64,000 bases of DNA from Leptasterias polaris. Lineage: Eukaryota > Echinodermata > Asteroidea > Forcipulatida > Asteriidae. The stretch is from NCBI GenBank assembly GCA_037783415.1, contig JAZGTN010000189.1, positions 1,240,001-1,304,000 of the forward strand, in the 5' to 3' direction. The position numbers and the translations under genes were made by a program. Numbering within the stretch: position 1 is the stretch's first letter; every line of letters begins with the position of its first letter. The notes beneath the pieces are model-generated. The model saw nothing but the letters and a program-made list of their open reading frames with translations. It was not told the origin of the DNA and did no database searches. Of this stretch, positions 23,044 to 36,261 are shown piece after piece.

Positions 23044-23590
23044 GAATCAAGTATTCATGTGGGAAGGAAGATTTTCAAGATGCACTGCAAGAGTAGATTG
23101 ACATCAATTCTGCAAAGTTTTCCTGAACAGTGAAACAAAAATCAACCTATTGTGCAAGAATCTACACCAAGCTGGAGGAGACCGACATTACAGCATTGAC
23201 TCTGTCAATGTTTGAAAGTTGACAGACTTAGAATAGACAAGGGAACACTTCCATCAATCAGTTTAAATATCGTCACCGCTTTCATGAATAGACTAATTTG
23301 AAAAAATAAATTAAAAAACTGGCAACAAGGTTTTTTTAATACAGATTTTTGATGTTTTTGTTGACATTAACATTTTCCCCAAGCTTGTCAAGTCAAGAGA
23401 TTTCATAGTTTCAAAAAATCAAAACTAAATCTGGTGATTTTATTTGTATGCTAATGTGTTTCACGAACAGGCAATCTTTGACATACCTTTTTCCTACATT
23501 GAAGTACATAGCGCTCGCACCTTGCCAAAAACAGAGCGCTTTGAATTTTTAGTTTTCAGAAAGAAATAAACTGCATTACACATGTCACAA
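23044..23590 (+). other. Candidate terminal exon of the same transcript
   Basis: The acceptor is tattaacatttttag. In the frame carried from the previous two segments it is open for 29 codons (ESSIHVGRKIFKMHCK...) and then reaches a TGA near 23131. An AATAAA at about 23564 could serve as the polyadenylation signal, which sets the suggested end. If translated, the three segments would give an ~87-codon tail. This is weak evidence for coding. Confidence 0.3.
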
Positions 23591-24463
23591 GTTTACAGTT
23601 TTCTAAAACAGCCCAATTTGTCAATGCTTTGGTTTTTACATGACAGTTTGCCCACAGACCATGTTTGTTTAGTTTTCTTGGAGAGACAATCTTGTTAAAC
23701 AATTATTTACTCATAAATCAGATATGCTCTGAGAAAGTTTACATCATAAAAAAGGGCAAAACTTAAAATCTCCGCTTTCCTGTTTTGTCAAACATTCTCC
23801 AAACCAAAGGCTTAAAAAACTTAATATTCGGTTTTCTCCAAACATGAAAATTCTGATGCAGGGGCTAAATTGCACTTTGTGAAAACGGTGACGATATCTT
23901 TGCCAAATAAGTATTAAAGTAAAATTGTAGCATTAAGGTATAGTCATCTGTTCATGCATGAACATACACAGGATTAGTGCAGTAAAAAGGCTTGAACTAG
24001 GAGAAATTGTATTACTAGTTATTCTATGCTTAAATGTTCTAAAAGAGATTAGGTCAAAATGAGTAATATTTCAAAATATTTGGTAAATACAGGTAGCATT
24101 GACCTAAAACCCAACAAGGGCACTAAAACTAAAGGAAAATATGTAGGACTACAACTGAATAGGCATTACGGTTGTCAACAATTTCTCCTTAAACCACCAA
24201 TAGTGCTAAATGAGATAGGGCTAAAACAGAAAGAAGTACCATACAAGAGTGCTAAATTGTCTAGGGCCAAAACAGAAGGTATTTATTTCTGAATAGGTTG
24301 CCTGCAGCTTCTTCTATAAACCATCAGGAGTAATAATAAGCCTCGCACTAAAACTGAAATGTGTGAGACTAGGGAAAATGGTGTATATGTATACAGATAC
24401 TTTTATAAACTCTCCCTAACATCAAATGTATGTATTTTTAAACAAACGAGTAACAATAAGTGA
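23591..24463. other. Unassigned AT-rich DNA
   Basis: No exon or clear repeat recognised. Short phrases such as ctaaaactaaagg, gctaaaacagaaag and gggccaaaacagaag recur between 24100 and 24280, hinting at a decayed repeat. Confidence 0.35.
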
Positions 24464-25690
24464 CGCTCATTCTATGTTTATACACGGAAGAAATTTCTGA
24501 AAAATGGCGTCCCTCAAGGGTCAGTCCTGGCCCCACTGCTCTTCAACATATACACATCGGATCTACCAACAACCACAAGTAAGAAGTATATTTATGCTGA
24601 TGATATTGCACTGCTGACCACCAGCACTTCACTGTCATCTATAGAAAGGAAGCTATCAACAGACCTCACAGCTTTCAGTGCGTACTTCCATAACTGGAGA
24701 CTAAAACTTAACTCCACCAAAACAGTCTGCAGTCTGTTCCACCTGGTCAATCGTCTTGCCAAAGTTGAACTTCATGTGAAGTGCCAAAATGTAAACATTC
24801 CCTTTGAGAAGTCTCCAAAATACCTGGGAGTCACTCTAGACAGAACACTCTCATACAAGGAACATCTAAAGCAAGTCTCTGCAAAGGTACAAGCAAGGAA
24901 TAACCTCCTTCTTTGCCTTGCTGGAACAAACTGGGGAGCTAGTTTCTCTGTCCTCCGCACCTCATCTCTTGCACTTGCCTACTCCACTGCTGAGTATTGC
25001 GCACCAGTCTGGTGCAGGAGCAGTCATTGCCAACTAGTGGACAAGGTCTTGAACAACACAATGTGCCTCGTATCTGGGTGCATCCGTTCTACACCTGTTG
25101 ACCATCTGCCCATCACTAGTGGCATAAGCCCACCAACCATCAGACGAGAACAACGATGCCACCAACTTGCACTAAGGGCAATCACAAATGGGAACCATCT
25201 ACTCCACCATCTAACCACTGACAACATCCAGAACCCAAGACTAAAGTCTAGGAAGCCGCTTGCCAATCATCTGCAAAACCTCATCACAACTGCAGACGGC
25301 CACGCACCGGACTCCTGGGCGAAACATCAATGGGAAGATCATTGGTCAAAGTCTGCATCAAGGTTGCATGGCTATATCGACAAACCAAGCCACAAGCCAC
25401 TCGGATGTCACCTGCCCAGAGCAGCTTGGTGCCGTTTAAACAGATGCCGCACTGGTCATGGTCGTTTCCGGGCAAACATGTTCCGGATGGGCTTAATTGC
25501 AAGTCCAGCCTGTGAATGTGGAGCTGCCCTCCAAACAGCTGCTCACATCACCAGTGACTGTATTTACCACAATTGCCCTGGCGAGCAGTCCCTGAAGGAG
25601 CTAGACAATCTGGCCAAACAATGGCTAACTGACACCAATTGTATCATCTAGTCGTAGCTTAATCTGAGACATACGCATATATAACAATGA
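24464..25690 (+). mobile_element. 5'-truncated LINE (non-LTR retrotransposon), RT frame intact
   Basis: An open frame of about 395 codons runs from just after a stop at 24461 to a TAG at 25649-25651. Near its start it has GVPQGSVLAPLLFNIYTSDL, reverse-transcriptase motif 4 of LINEs. About 25 codons later comes YADD, the catalytic box. Next is KYLGVTLDRTLSY, then the thumb and C-terminal part, ending with a zinc-knuckle-like CECG...HITSDC. The endonuclease domain and the upstream part of the RT are missing, as expected for a 5'-truncated insertion. The layout suits the Jockey/CR1 group, but the clade is not certain. The absence of stops and frameshifts in the remaining part suggests fairly recent insertion. 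Confidence 0.9.
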
Positions 25691-26650
25691 GAGGAAGATG
25701 AGCAGAGTACTCTTTTAGAAATGTCAAGACTCTACTAAATCTCAACCCTGGTTCTTCTTACAACCAACACTTCACCAAAAAGAGATTGAATTCATATGAG
25801 TGATATCCACAAATCTACTGACTTCTTACTTCATGTACCATGCAAAGACTTCAATCTTGCTTATCTGGAAGAAATGTTAAAATGAAGCATTCAAAGTTCA
25901 GTGTAGTATTTCACAATAATTCAGCCAATTTCAGTGTTTCTATTTATAACACCAACAACAGGATAGTGCAGGGGTTAAGTTTCAATAATCTAGTGATCTA
26001 AGTCAACGTAGCACAGCAATTCATGCATGAACAGAGAGTAATAAGTAAAAGTATTTGTAGTTCTAAATAACGCTAGAACAGCCTCTCACAGAAACCCAAA
26101 CTTTCAGAAATCAAGCAATTTCAAGACAAATTTGACCATTTGAGATCAATTGTTCTGGTGACACTTTATAAAGTTGGTGACAAAGTATTTAAATGCTCTG
26201 TCCAAAACCAGTAAGTAAGGATGATTAGACAACCATTGGATGCTAATTTTTAATTAGCATTGTGGAGTAAACAAATGTATACTTCTAGTCTTATTTAAAA
26301 TTCATGTGAAACCAAAAAGTTTCCAAGCTTTTTGTGAGAGGTTGGTCTATCTTTAAACATTGTAAGTTAATTTAATTAGTAAGTTAGAGAGCGGAGGGTG
26401 AATCTATAATGTCTGTTGGTAGATGGGTACAAGATTGGTCCTAAATGTACTTCTAAACTCAAAACAGAGACTCAAAAAGTCGCACATTTACTCTGCAAAC
26501 TAACTAAAGTAAACTGTATGAACAACACATTGGCTGGAACAGCTGATGTGATTGTTTTCCCTACTACCTTATTAAACTGGTTTTTGATTTTTTGATTTTT
26601 ACTTTAACAAACACTCACAAAAAGGGATTCTTGCAAAAAAACCAATAACT
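25691..26650. other. Unassigned AT-rich DNA
   Basis: No exon, RNA gene or clear repeat was seen. The first bases may include the 3' tail of the LINE, whose end was not defined. Confidence 0.35.
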
Positions 26651-26654
26651 CAAT

Positions 26655-26770
26655 CTTTTCCAGCAGCATGGACAAATTGTCTTCAAACGCTGACATCTAA
26701 ATTCTGGATCTTCCTTTTCAATTTCAAATTTAGTAATAGTGTATATATTTCACCCATCTTTTTTCAGTGA
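26655..26770 (+). repeat. Direct repeat, left copy
   Basis: The segment cagcagcatggacaaattgt, then gctgacatctaaattctggatc, recurs at 26998-27110 with small differences, offset by about 337 bases. It reflects a local duplication or two insertions of one element. Confidence 0.75.
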
Positions 26771-26997
26771 ATGGTGGATATTTTATAGTTTTTAAATTTT
26801 CCCAAAAGGAAATAGCACTTTCACAAATGTTACACTTGTCTGATTCACTTGTTATACATTGCTATGTATTGGGCCAAGTGGATCTCTAAGCTGGTAGTCT
26901 TACATGCCAAAATCTCAATTCAAAACCTCATGTACTTTAAAAATGTTTAACTCTTCGGAGGAGCTTTAGCCAATCTTGTACCCCACATTTTAAATTT

Positions 26998-27110
26998 TTA
27001 GCAGCATGGACAAATTGTCTCTAAAAGCTGACATCTAATTTCTGGATCTTCCTTTTACATTTCAAGATCTAAAATTACACATTTATTTTTCCTATCTTTT
27101 CTAGTGAACA
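26998..27110 (+). repeat. Direct repeat, right copy
   Basis: Right partner of the repeat at 26655-26770, with tagcagcatggacaaattgt and gctgacatctaatttctgg in the same order. Confidence 0.75.
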
Positions 27111-27174
27111 ATTATGTTAATAACGGATAAGTTATTTGTATTTTACCAACAGCGTGGAAATGTATCCCCTCCCC

Positions 27175-27405
27175 TCTTGTGGCACCCCGGTGCATGCAAG
27201 CCATCCTGGTGCTTGTACAAGTTTTCCCCGCCCGCAGGTGTCGGCAGGCTGGTCAGTGAGTTGTCCTCTGAATGCGCTTGCAGGTGTTTGGCTGTTTGTG
27301 ATGTGTCAACCTTCCCAATACTTGGCGGTCTGGATGAATCAAAGACCCACAGTTGGCTACAACATGGTAAGGATCCTTTGAACTATAATAACCAGTTTTC
27401 TTTCC
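27175..27405 (+). repeat. Dispersed repeat, GGCACCCCGGTG family (copy 1)
   Basis: It starts tgtggcaccccggtgcatgc, then has cccgcccgcaggtgtcggca, ggtcagtgagttg, cttcccaatacttggcg and aaggatcctttgaactataa. The same blocks in the same order occur inverted at 37950-38155. The 120-codon frame at 27114-27476 covers the repeat and has no recognisable domain, so it is not called a gene. The family is unknown to me. Confidence 0.75.
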
Positions 27406-27489
27406 ACAGAGGAGGATGTATCCATCTTCCACTCTGGGCATTGCATATGGAAGAAATGCCTTCAAGTCTACTCTGAACTACACATTTCA

Positions 27490-29080
27490 GGAGTAATGGT
27501 TGCATCATGGTATTTTGATCCATGAGAATGGAATATCTTCAAATGTACATTTTTGCAAAGTATTTCCGAAATGTTTGTCATACAAAGGGATTTTGGTCAC
27601 AATGTCTAAGCCAGCCAATCATTTGTTGAACGATCACTATCTAAACCACTCTCTGCTTTGTGTTCCAAAAAGAGCAATAGTCAATCTTATGGAAAGCAAA
27701 TACAAATCTGTAGTCAATCAAATTAGATAAACAAATCCATCAGCACAAACAGTGAACAACAACTTTTCAAATCAATTAAGTAAAAATGTTTTTAAAACGA
27801 ACCAACAGAAAACAAATCTTTACAAAAGTGCATACAATTTTCAAAGTTAATCTGAAAATCTACAGAATAAAAACAAACCTTACTCTAAAAAATGAATAGG
27901 AAATTAGTGAATGAAGAAGAAAAAATGAGCTATGTTCTTCACAAAGTGTTTAAAGTAGGACGAAAAAAAAGAAACCCCAAAATACCTGAAACTCTGAAAC
28001 AAACAAGATGGCAAAGTATTGTCAAATTAGGATTGAAAATGTTGCCATTTCACCAATAGCACTAAGAGATTGCTACTTCTAGTTAAAAAAAATCATGCAC
28101 TCCCCTGTTGCTAAAGATGATTCTGTCAAACAAAAAAATCTACAATCTGCCAAAGTGCAGTATGTTAAGAATTAAATCCTAGAGGCAAAACCATACTCAA
28201 TGAAAATGAGTAACATCTAAACTGATGTTTCAACATTTTGCAACAAACTCAAGTTTGTTCAAACTTATCTCTTACTAAAGAGACTAATCAGGGTTCTTTA
28301 AAAACAAATGTCCAAATGATGTTAAAAAAGGAGATTCAAAATCCAACTGGATACTCCTCAATATCTTGATATGAAGTCAACCAATTTCTTTCAACAGACA
28401 AAACTGTTGGATACAAGGAGTTTGAAAAATGCATCAAAAACGAAAACAGGACTGCACTGCCCAGGTAGTTCTAAAATCTATTTCACTATTTCGAAGCAGG
28501 CAACAACAAAAAACAACATTAAATATGGAGAACTTAAAATGAGTTCAATTCTATCCTGCATGTCATTGCACTGCAGCTAAAAGATATCCAAACTTTCTTG
28601 TTAATAATCACCATGACAATAGTCACAGATTGAGAAAGGCAACTGTCTATTGGAGACTTTAGCCTCAATGTGATTCTCATAGACTTGAATATTTTAAAAA
28701 GTGGCTTACCTTTGATAAGGATCCATTTCCAATAGCACAGAAAAGAATGTCAGTATTTGAGCTGAAATGTAACAAGTCAGAAAAGTATTTTTCAAATAGA
28801 AATAATGTAGAAATTTTGTGCCAGATCTACTTGTATAACACGGTAGTTCCCGGCCAAACTGTAAAATAATATAATAATGTAAAATCATGGTATTTGCTGA
28901 CCTAACTGTAAAATCATGGTAGTTTCTGGCCAATCTGTAGAACTGATCCCAACACTGGGAAAACATAGGGTGCCAAACTCTTTAAACTTCTTTCGAAGGA
29001 TGGCCTGGTGTGCAGAAGTAGAGCATCATACTATAAACTAGGGCTGCACATGGGACGATGTGGTGGGTCCCTCAGTATTG
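27490..29080. other. Unassigned AT-rich DNA
   Basis: Only a small internal repeat (gtaaaatcatggtatttgctg and taaaatcatggtagtttctg, near 28880-28930) was noticed. No exon supported. Confidence 0.4.
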
Positions 29081-29893
29081 ACAGAAACTGTGGTGTTAGA
29101 CACGGGGGTCCCAGTCCTGTTAGATAGGTCCATGGTAACTTTAATTGAAGTTAGAATTCATGTACTGTAACTATACATCCTCAGCCATGCACTGATAGTC
29201 TTCAATCAAAGGCAATACCAAGCATGTTAGGGTTGAATATCAATCAAGGCATTGACCAAGATCTTAGGGTTTGAAATGGAGACTTGGGTTGTCTTCAGAC
29301 CTGTGTACTTCCATAGAAATAAGAAAAAACTATATTTACTCTGTGCCTGCAATGAATATCTAAAACTGATTCAGTTCTAAACAATGGTCTTTACTTAGAA
29401 ACATGACAGTTGCTGTCAAATTCCCTGACCTCGGCCATTCCAGTGACCTCTCAACAATTCAAGATGGCCACAGGTGGCCAAGATGGCCACAGATGGCCAC
29501 AGAAACTGTGGTGTTAGACACGGGGGTCCCAGTCCTGTTAGATAGGTCCATGGTAACTTTAATTGAAGTTAGAATTCATGTACTGTAACTATACATCCTC
29601 AGCCATGCACTGATAGTCTTCAATCAAAGGCAATACCAAGCATGTTAGGGTTGAATATCAATCAAGGCATTGACCAAGATCTTAGGGTTTGAAATGGAGA
29701 CTTGGGTTGTCTTCAGACCTGTGTACTTCCATAGAAATAAGAAAAAACTATATTTACTCTGTGCCTGCAATGAATATCTAAAACTGATTCAGTTCTAAAC
29801 AATGGTCTTTACTTAGAAACATGACAGTTGCTGTCAAATTCCCTGACCTCGGCCATTCCAGTGACCTCTCAACAATTCAAGATGGCCACAGGT
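29081..29893 (+). repeat. Near-perfect tandem duplication, ~418-bp unit
   Basis: The sequence from acagaaactgtggtgttaga at 29081 is repeated from 29499. Over the ~390 bases I compared, the two copies appear identical. The junction carries extra copies of aagatggccac(ag). This could be a very young duplication or an assembly artefact. The first 80 bases of each unit (through ccatggtaactttaattgaa) belong to a dispersed repeat also found inverted at 35646-35735. Confidence 0.9.
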
Positions 29894-29899
29894 CATTTG

Positions 29900-31380
29900 A
29901 TTAAGAAACTGATTGTTGCAGAAAATGGACATGCAGCATTGTAAAAAATATTCAGGCCACTCCTTTGATGATGCGAAATCCCTGAATTAACCTTAATGGG
30001 TACAATGAAGGTATCATCAAGCAGGCAAAGCCCCACTAGATGCCCTCATTAGTGGGTTACAAAAATAATGCAGGTACAGTCCACCTAGATACCCTTACTG
30101 GGTAAAGATACATTACAGAAGCGATTTTACTGATTCAACTACCCTCAATGATACCCATATCCTGGGTAGAGAGGGACTTGATCTAGTCAAGGAGCTACTG
30201 TCAGACCTAGCAAGAGAACTATGACACAAACTTCACCAAATGAAGAAAGCTATGCATGATCATGTCCCAAGCATAAAGTGTCAACATCATAACATCAAGT
30301 AAACCTGTACATGAATGTACATGTGAAGACACTTTGACGACCTGTAAGTGTAACATAAACTCCTCAAACGGAGGTTTCTTTTGAATGGTCAATGCCTTGA
30401 TTGAATTTTGCTAGTTATAAGCAACCCTAATCTTTTAATTTAGGCTTGGGGTATTCAGGTGATGCATTTTAAGAGCACTGTTTACAAGTCAGAACCAAGA
30501 ATACAACCAGTTTAGCTTTTCATCCTTGCTATCAATCAACCAGTGAAGGTTTTGAAGAAATCAATAACCTCAAAACACAACTTTTTCTTAGCAAATCATA
30601 GAGTGAGTTGGCAATTTAAAACCCTTGGTCCGAAACTAAAAAGAATCTACTCACTAAGTGATTGACAAAAGAAATTATTGCAGTCAATCTTACAATCCAT
30701 TTAGAAACAGTGTTTGTTACCAACCTTGTTGGTAATGTTTAACGTTCTTACATAACCCCAAGCCTGGTTCATCCTCTAACTGATAGTAGGGTTGTACCAT
30801 GTACAATTATAGTCCTGAAAGTTCTTCACATTTGAATGAAAATAAGTCGGCCTTTCCATGTGTATATTACACAATGAGATAGAATAAGGCAGTAATCTGT
30901 TGAGCTAAAGTTAGTTTTGGTAATCTTCGAGTATGAAGAGAAATATGTGGAGTCTCACAAATCCACCTACCTCCATCATGATGTGATGCTCAAGGTGACT
31001 TCACTCCTGGCTCTAGAGCCTGTGAGCAAGTCTCACAACTGTCGTAATAGCAATCACATATAAGTTATTGCCTCCATGGGCACTTACAATGTAGAAGCAA
31101 TTGGTAATGTGATGTCCTGAATAATCAAATTCCCAGGATAAGCTGATCACAACCAGTCTATGGGAACCAAGTCCTTAGGATATAAATCAATATCAGACAA
31201 CATTGTGCTCATTAGTTAGATCACAATTGTCAGTAAAGCACAGTGTATTCTACTTTGTATTTATTGCACTTTAGATAATGTGAAGAACTTTCAAGACATT
31301 GTCTTATTCAACCCTGCTTGGTATTGCCCAGCCTCATTCCCAACAACTTGTCCAAAATAGACAAGTTGACAAACATACTA
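29900..31380. other. Unassigned DNA
   Basis: No exon, RNA gene or strong repeat recognised. Confidence 0.4.
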
Positions 31381-31589
31381 TAAATTTAGGTGGCCACTAT
31401 GAAAGCCAATTAGGCAATGTAATTTTAGTTTGCACTCTATGAACCCACCAAAAACCCCAATTGAGCAAAAAATCAGTCCGTTTACACTCTACTATCACCA
31501 GTAGTGATTTAGAGATGCCATCACTTGCCCCCTTTTGGAAACATGGTAATTTATTAGACACAAACTACATGTATGGGTCCACCCATATT

Positions 31590-32330
31590 ACCCCCTATTG
31601 GGGAAACGGGTGTGGCACTCACTTTGAGTCCCTGTTGTTTCTCTCGTTCATTCAACTTAACCCCTATTGGGTAAACTGATGTACATGTGACAAAGTTGGC
31701 CAAAGTGATATACATGTAGCAACTACATCCACCAATAAAGCCCCTACTGGTGGGCAAAGTGATAAATAGACAGTGGTTAACACCAGCCCTTATTAATCCA
31801 CACACTGCATCTACCACCAGCCCCAATATGGGCCTATAAGTGGCCACTACTAGGTATTTTTTATTTCTTTGTCAACCCACAAAATACATCTGGCCCCTGT
31901 TCGGCAACCTACTACCTACAATTAGCACCCTTTTGGGCAAACAACAACCTACAACTAGCCCCTATTGGGCAACCGACAACCTACAGCAAACCCTTGTTGG
32001 GCAACCTTCAAGAAGCCCCTGCCGACCTCTGTTGGTAAACAAACAAGGCACAACTAACCCCTGTTGGGCAACCAACATCCAACAACTAGCCCCCGACAGG
32101 CAACCAACAACCTACAACAACTAGCCCCTGTTGGGCAACCAATAACGTCTAATTAGCAACCTCCAACTAGCCCATGTTGGGCAACCAGATACCTACAACT
32201 AGACCCTGTTGGGCAACCAACAATTTACAAGTAGCTCCTGTTGGGAAACCAGCAACCTGCAACTAGCCCGTTGGCCAACCAACAACTTACAACTAGCCCC
32301 TGTTGGCAAAAGGTTTTAAAACCAGTCGGG
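31590..32330 (+). repeat. Minisatellite, ~32-38-bp unit
   Basis: The unit is roughly caacctacaactagcccctg followed by ttgggcaacca. The ttgggcaa block recurs about every 32-38 bases between 31930 and 32300. More diverged units (cccctattgggg) reach left to about 31590, and possibly 31390. Open frames across it encode low-complexity Q/P/T/N-rich sequence and reflect the repeat. Confidence 0.85.
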
Positions 32331-35300
32331 AACCCTATTTTAACACATTACACCAACTACAAAGAGTTTAGTTTCCCCCAGTAAAAACTGCACAATCTGC
32401 CCTTATTTGGGTAAAAGGATTGATCAGCAAAATCAATCACTACTCCCAATGTTGTAAAACATTTAATTAGTTACATGCCATAGTGAGATACTGTGGGATG
32501 GATTACCATGGGAACGAGGTAATTCACATTGACCTATCGCCGTTCTAAACTCGGCCATATGTAGACAAATAAGTGATAGCAAGTTAAATAAAGCACCATC
32601 GGGCAGTAGATGCAAGTTAAGCATTGCATGATCAATGGCTTTTCATGTGTGTGTTTATCAGAGAATGTTGGGCAAATGTACATGAATAAAGAAACACAAA
32701 TTGGATGTGTATGAGTTTCATCATGTACTGTCTACATGTACTGCTAGGAAAGTAGTAGGAAAGGAAAATTGCTCAATTGCATTTTGGATGAACATACAAT
32801 GAATTACATGAACATATACTGCACATGAACGAGCATCATGTATGGTCTTCATGTAGAACAAGTACATCTCATTGTCCCTGTTTGCTAAATGAGGCATATT
32901 GTACGTCAAGTATGAATAAATACATACATCTTGTATGTATGAGAGGTTCTCATTTTCCAGTATTGTAGATCAGGTTGATCATACAATGTGCTTAATGCAC
33001 TGTTATTGGCTATCATAATATGAATGGCGATAGGTCAATATTGTTTGATTGAAGACTATCAATAAGCTCCATGTATTTTAGGGCTGTATACACCACTGGT
33101 CTCTGGTTAAGTAGTGAAACTAAAGTAGGAAACCATATCATCAAATGTTGAAAGATAGTAAGGAGATACATTTATGTCACATTTGAAAAGAAACATTCTA
33201 GCTGTGAAACATCATCGGAAAACGGTATGCATTCATATCAGTTAGAAAAGGTGTGTATCTTTTGTTGAATCTCAACGAATGCATTCAAACTTAGAACCAG
33301 GTATTGAGTGATTAGTAATACAGACATAAACAAATGTTGAAGGATGATTTGAATCAGTCCAAACACCAATCTGTAAAGGTGTCAGTGTAAACTAGTCTAC
33401 TGGCCACAAACAATGAGCAAAAAAAATAAAAATACAAGTCAGTTTTAACATCGAACTTGATCACTGGATCCAGTGGTCCACTTCTTATTGTGGTTGAAAC
33501 ATTGATTGATTAGTCACACAGACATAAACAAATGTTGAAGGATGATTTGAATCAGTACAGTAGAAAGATTAAACTGCATCAATTCAATAATCTTAAAGAT
33601 GAGCTGGAAGAGTACTAGAGTTAAAAAGAAACTTCAATGATATTTTAACTAACACTCTATTGTGAGTGGTAATTTAAGCCAAATACTTGGATGTAATTAC
33701 CCATAGGATTCCAGCTCTTTCACTACTTATTGTTTTATACCAGTGGTGTATACAGTCTCTCCAATGTCCATGCATACAACTAGCTCTAGGACTAAGGCCT
33801 TGCTACTCGTGATTTTGAATAACAGAGATGTAGGCCAAGACATTTGAAGTCACAGTTTTTTTTAGAATGCCTAATAAACCAAGTATAGGTATGTTTACCT
33901 TGTGAAAAAGGTGCAAGAAATGATTCAAGAGCTGTACATAATAATCATAGGAGTGTAGATACCATGCTGGATGATAGTTAACATCACTCATTAGTTCATC
34001 AGTGACACTCATTATTGGCTTCTTGATACTAATATGCAGAAGGTCCATCTTGTATGAGTTTTTGTAGTATAGGGACAGATCAGTATATCAGTAGCTGCAG
34101 CAGGGATTTCAGATGACCTGATGTATGTAGCATAGAAATCTCAGTTGTTAATTCCAGTCCTGGATAGATAGAAAAAATTGTTCTACATTTATTGACCTTA
34201 GGGTTACATCTTTGGGTAAAAACAACAATCAGTGAGCACACTCAGTCTGTGGTTGCCTTTTGTAGGAAGACACAAGAGATATGGGGCCTACATGTATTTT
34301 TGATCACAACTTGCAATAGCAACTGCTGATCAGTATCAGCAAAAAGAACAGAACTTTTAACATTTGATAACTAGTGCGGTAGATATTTCAACAGTAATCT
34401 ATAAAGTAAATTGAGCAGCTGCAAAACCACATTAAGCATTATAGCTAATTACAGCAGGAATAGCTACCCTGACATCAGCCAGTAACTACTCTAACATCAG
34501 GCATACCAAACAAACTTGTGATATTTGAGAGTCCTCAATCTATTTCAACAGGAATCTAAGAAATGAATAGAGAGTAGCTGCAACCACAGACATAATTTCT
34601 ATTTAGAAAAGTAAACCAACTTGACAAAGGCATTATTGCTACCTTATTACATCAGGCATAACTACACTAGCAGCAGGCATTAGCTACCTAATGACAGCAT
34701 GAATTATCTGCCCTAACATCAGGCATTATAAGCTACACTAAGAGCAGGCCATAGTTGTTCAGTTTGTACAAGAGGTACAAAAGTAAATTCAAAGGAACAG
34801 TTGTATGCATTTGAGACTCTAGCAGGCCCTGGGAAAGCCTACAATATTGTATTAGGATTCACTTCATCAAATCTGAAGTGAAGAAGCGTAAAAATCTTAG
34901 GCATCTGTATTCTAGTTCCAATCAGTTCGCTCAGCAGAAACAATATTAGTGCTAAACACTTACTTCTAACAATCCTCGTTAGTTTCAATTAAAGTAATTT
35001 AAGAAGTAAAACAACATTGAGCTATTTGCTTTAGAACGACCTATTTACTTCTTTTACTTCAATAAAGTTGAAACACCAATCAGGAATAGTTCTATTAAGT
35101 AGCCAAGATAAAAACTGTTGTCATCAACAATAAAGTGAAGTACTAAAAACATCTTATTAACAATCTGTATTTTAGTTTAGAAACTGCTCGCCTCAGCAGA
35201 TGTACAATTAGTTCTAATGACTTGCATGTAACCTTGATTGCTTTTTGAATGACCTCTTCATTTCTTAAACTTCAAGTCAAGTAAAGTTGAATCAGCAATC

Positions 35301-35640
35301 AGGAGCAGTTGAAATTAAACTCTCAATATAAAACTCTCTCTTTTAGTGTAGAGGATTAACATGATTGATCAGAAAGCACAGTAGATTGTGATGCAAACTA
35401 ATTGAACAAACTAAAAAAGTGAAGCTTGAATCCTTTAAGAATTCCAGGGCTAATTTACAAATAGGCAAGAGAATATAGAAACTATAGAGAGCTAGGTTGT
35501 CATACATAGCAAATTGACTGGTAGTGACGGCAGTAAAAACTGTCATGTAACATTTCCCAGGGCCTGCTTATTTCTAGGTTTACATGTGAGCTGTGAAAGG
35601 TGCATGGTATCTGTTATACATGAGGATGTATAGTAGAGTG
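32331..35640. other. Mostly unassigned DNA with a short direct repeat
   Basis: A 50-base direct repeat (acagacataaacaaatgttg, then aaggatgatttgaatcagt) lies at about 33320-33360 and 33510-33560. A loose repeat of ctaacatcaggcat phrases occurs at 34440-34750. No exon supported. Confidence 0.5.
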
Positions 35641-35645
35641 TACAG

Positions 35646-35735
35646 TGCATGAACTTGTAAAAACTTCAATTAATCTTACCATGGACAAAATAGAGGCAGG
35701 ACTGGCAAACCCTGTGTCGATAAAAGGCACCATAG
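35646..35735 (-). repeat. Dispersed repeat shared with 29091 and 29509
   Basis: On the minus strand it reads tcgacacagggtttgccagt, then ctctattttgtccatggtaa and gattaattgaagt. This follows the same order as gacacgggggtcccagtcct, gataggtccatggtaacttt and aattgaagt at 29100. Encoded frames share an E-T-x-V...DTG...SMV-x-LIEV pattern. This may hint at a coding ancestor, but it is short. Confidence 0.65.
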
Positions 35736-36261
35736 TTTCCCTTGATACTGAGGGGCAGATTGAAAAGGGGTGGATCCAGGATCTGAAAAAGAGAAGAGGC
35801 GAAATTGGCCGGGGTCCTGTCATGGGGGAGGGGGGGCTGCTAAGGCTTGGTCACACATAGAATTGCATCATAAATGGTCTCCCCATTTAGACCATTGAGA
35901 TTAAAATTCATAGATGGATAAGATTAGAAATGCACAGTATTTGAATTTCAGGAAACTGCAAACAACTCTTAGATTTATTAAGACACCTGTTTTGCAGCAA
36001 GTGTCTTAGATGTAATAGATTGTTTACTTTTGGTAGTCATCATAACGCTGTGAATGCGTTGAGATGAGCCAAACAGTATTTCCAAATACTACACAAGACC
36101 AAGGAAAACATTGGTTACACTGTAGTCCAATCAACCAAAAAGGAAAGCATTTTGCATGTTTGGGAAAATAATGCTCAACGTACTTTACGTAGGGCTCCTC
36201 TGAATAATAATCCGGGGAAAAAAATAACTGTAGGATTGTGTGACAAAATGTGAATATCATG

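Noticed and set aside
31840..32124. Q/T/N-rich plus-strand protein
   Set aside because: It is a translation of the minisatellite unit and begins and ends arbitrarily within the array.
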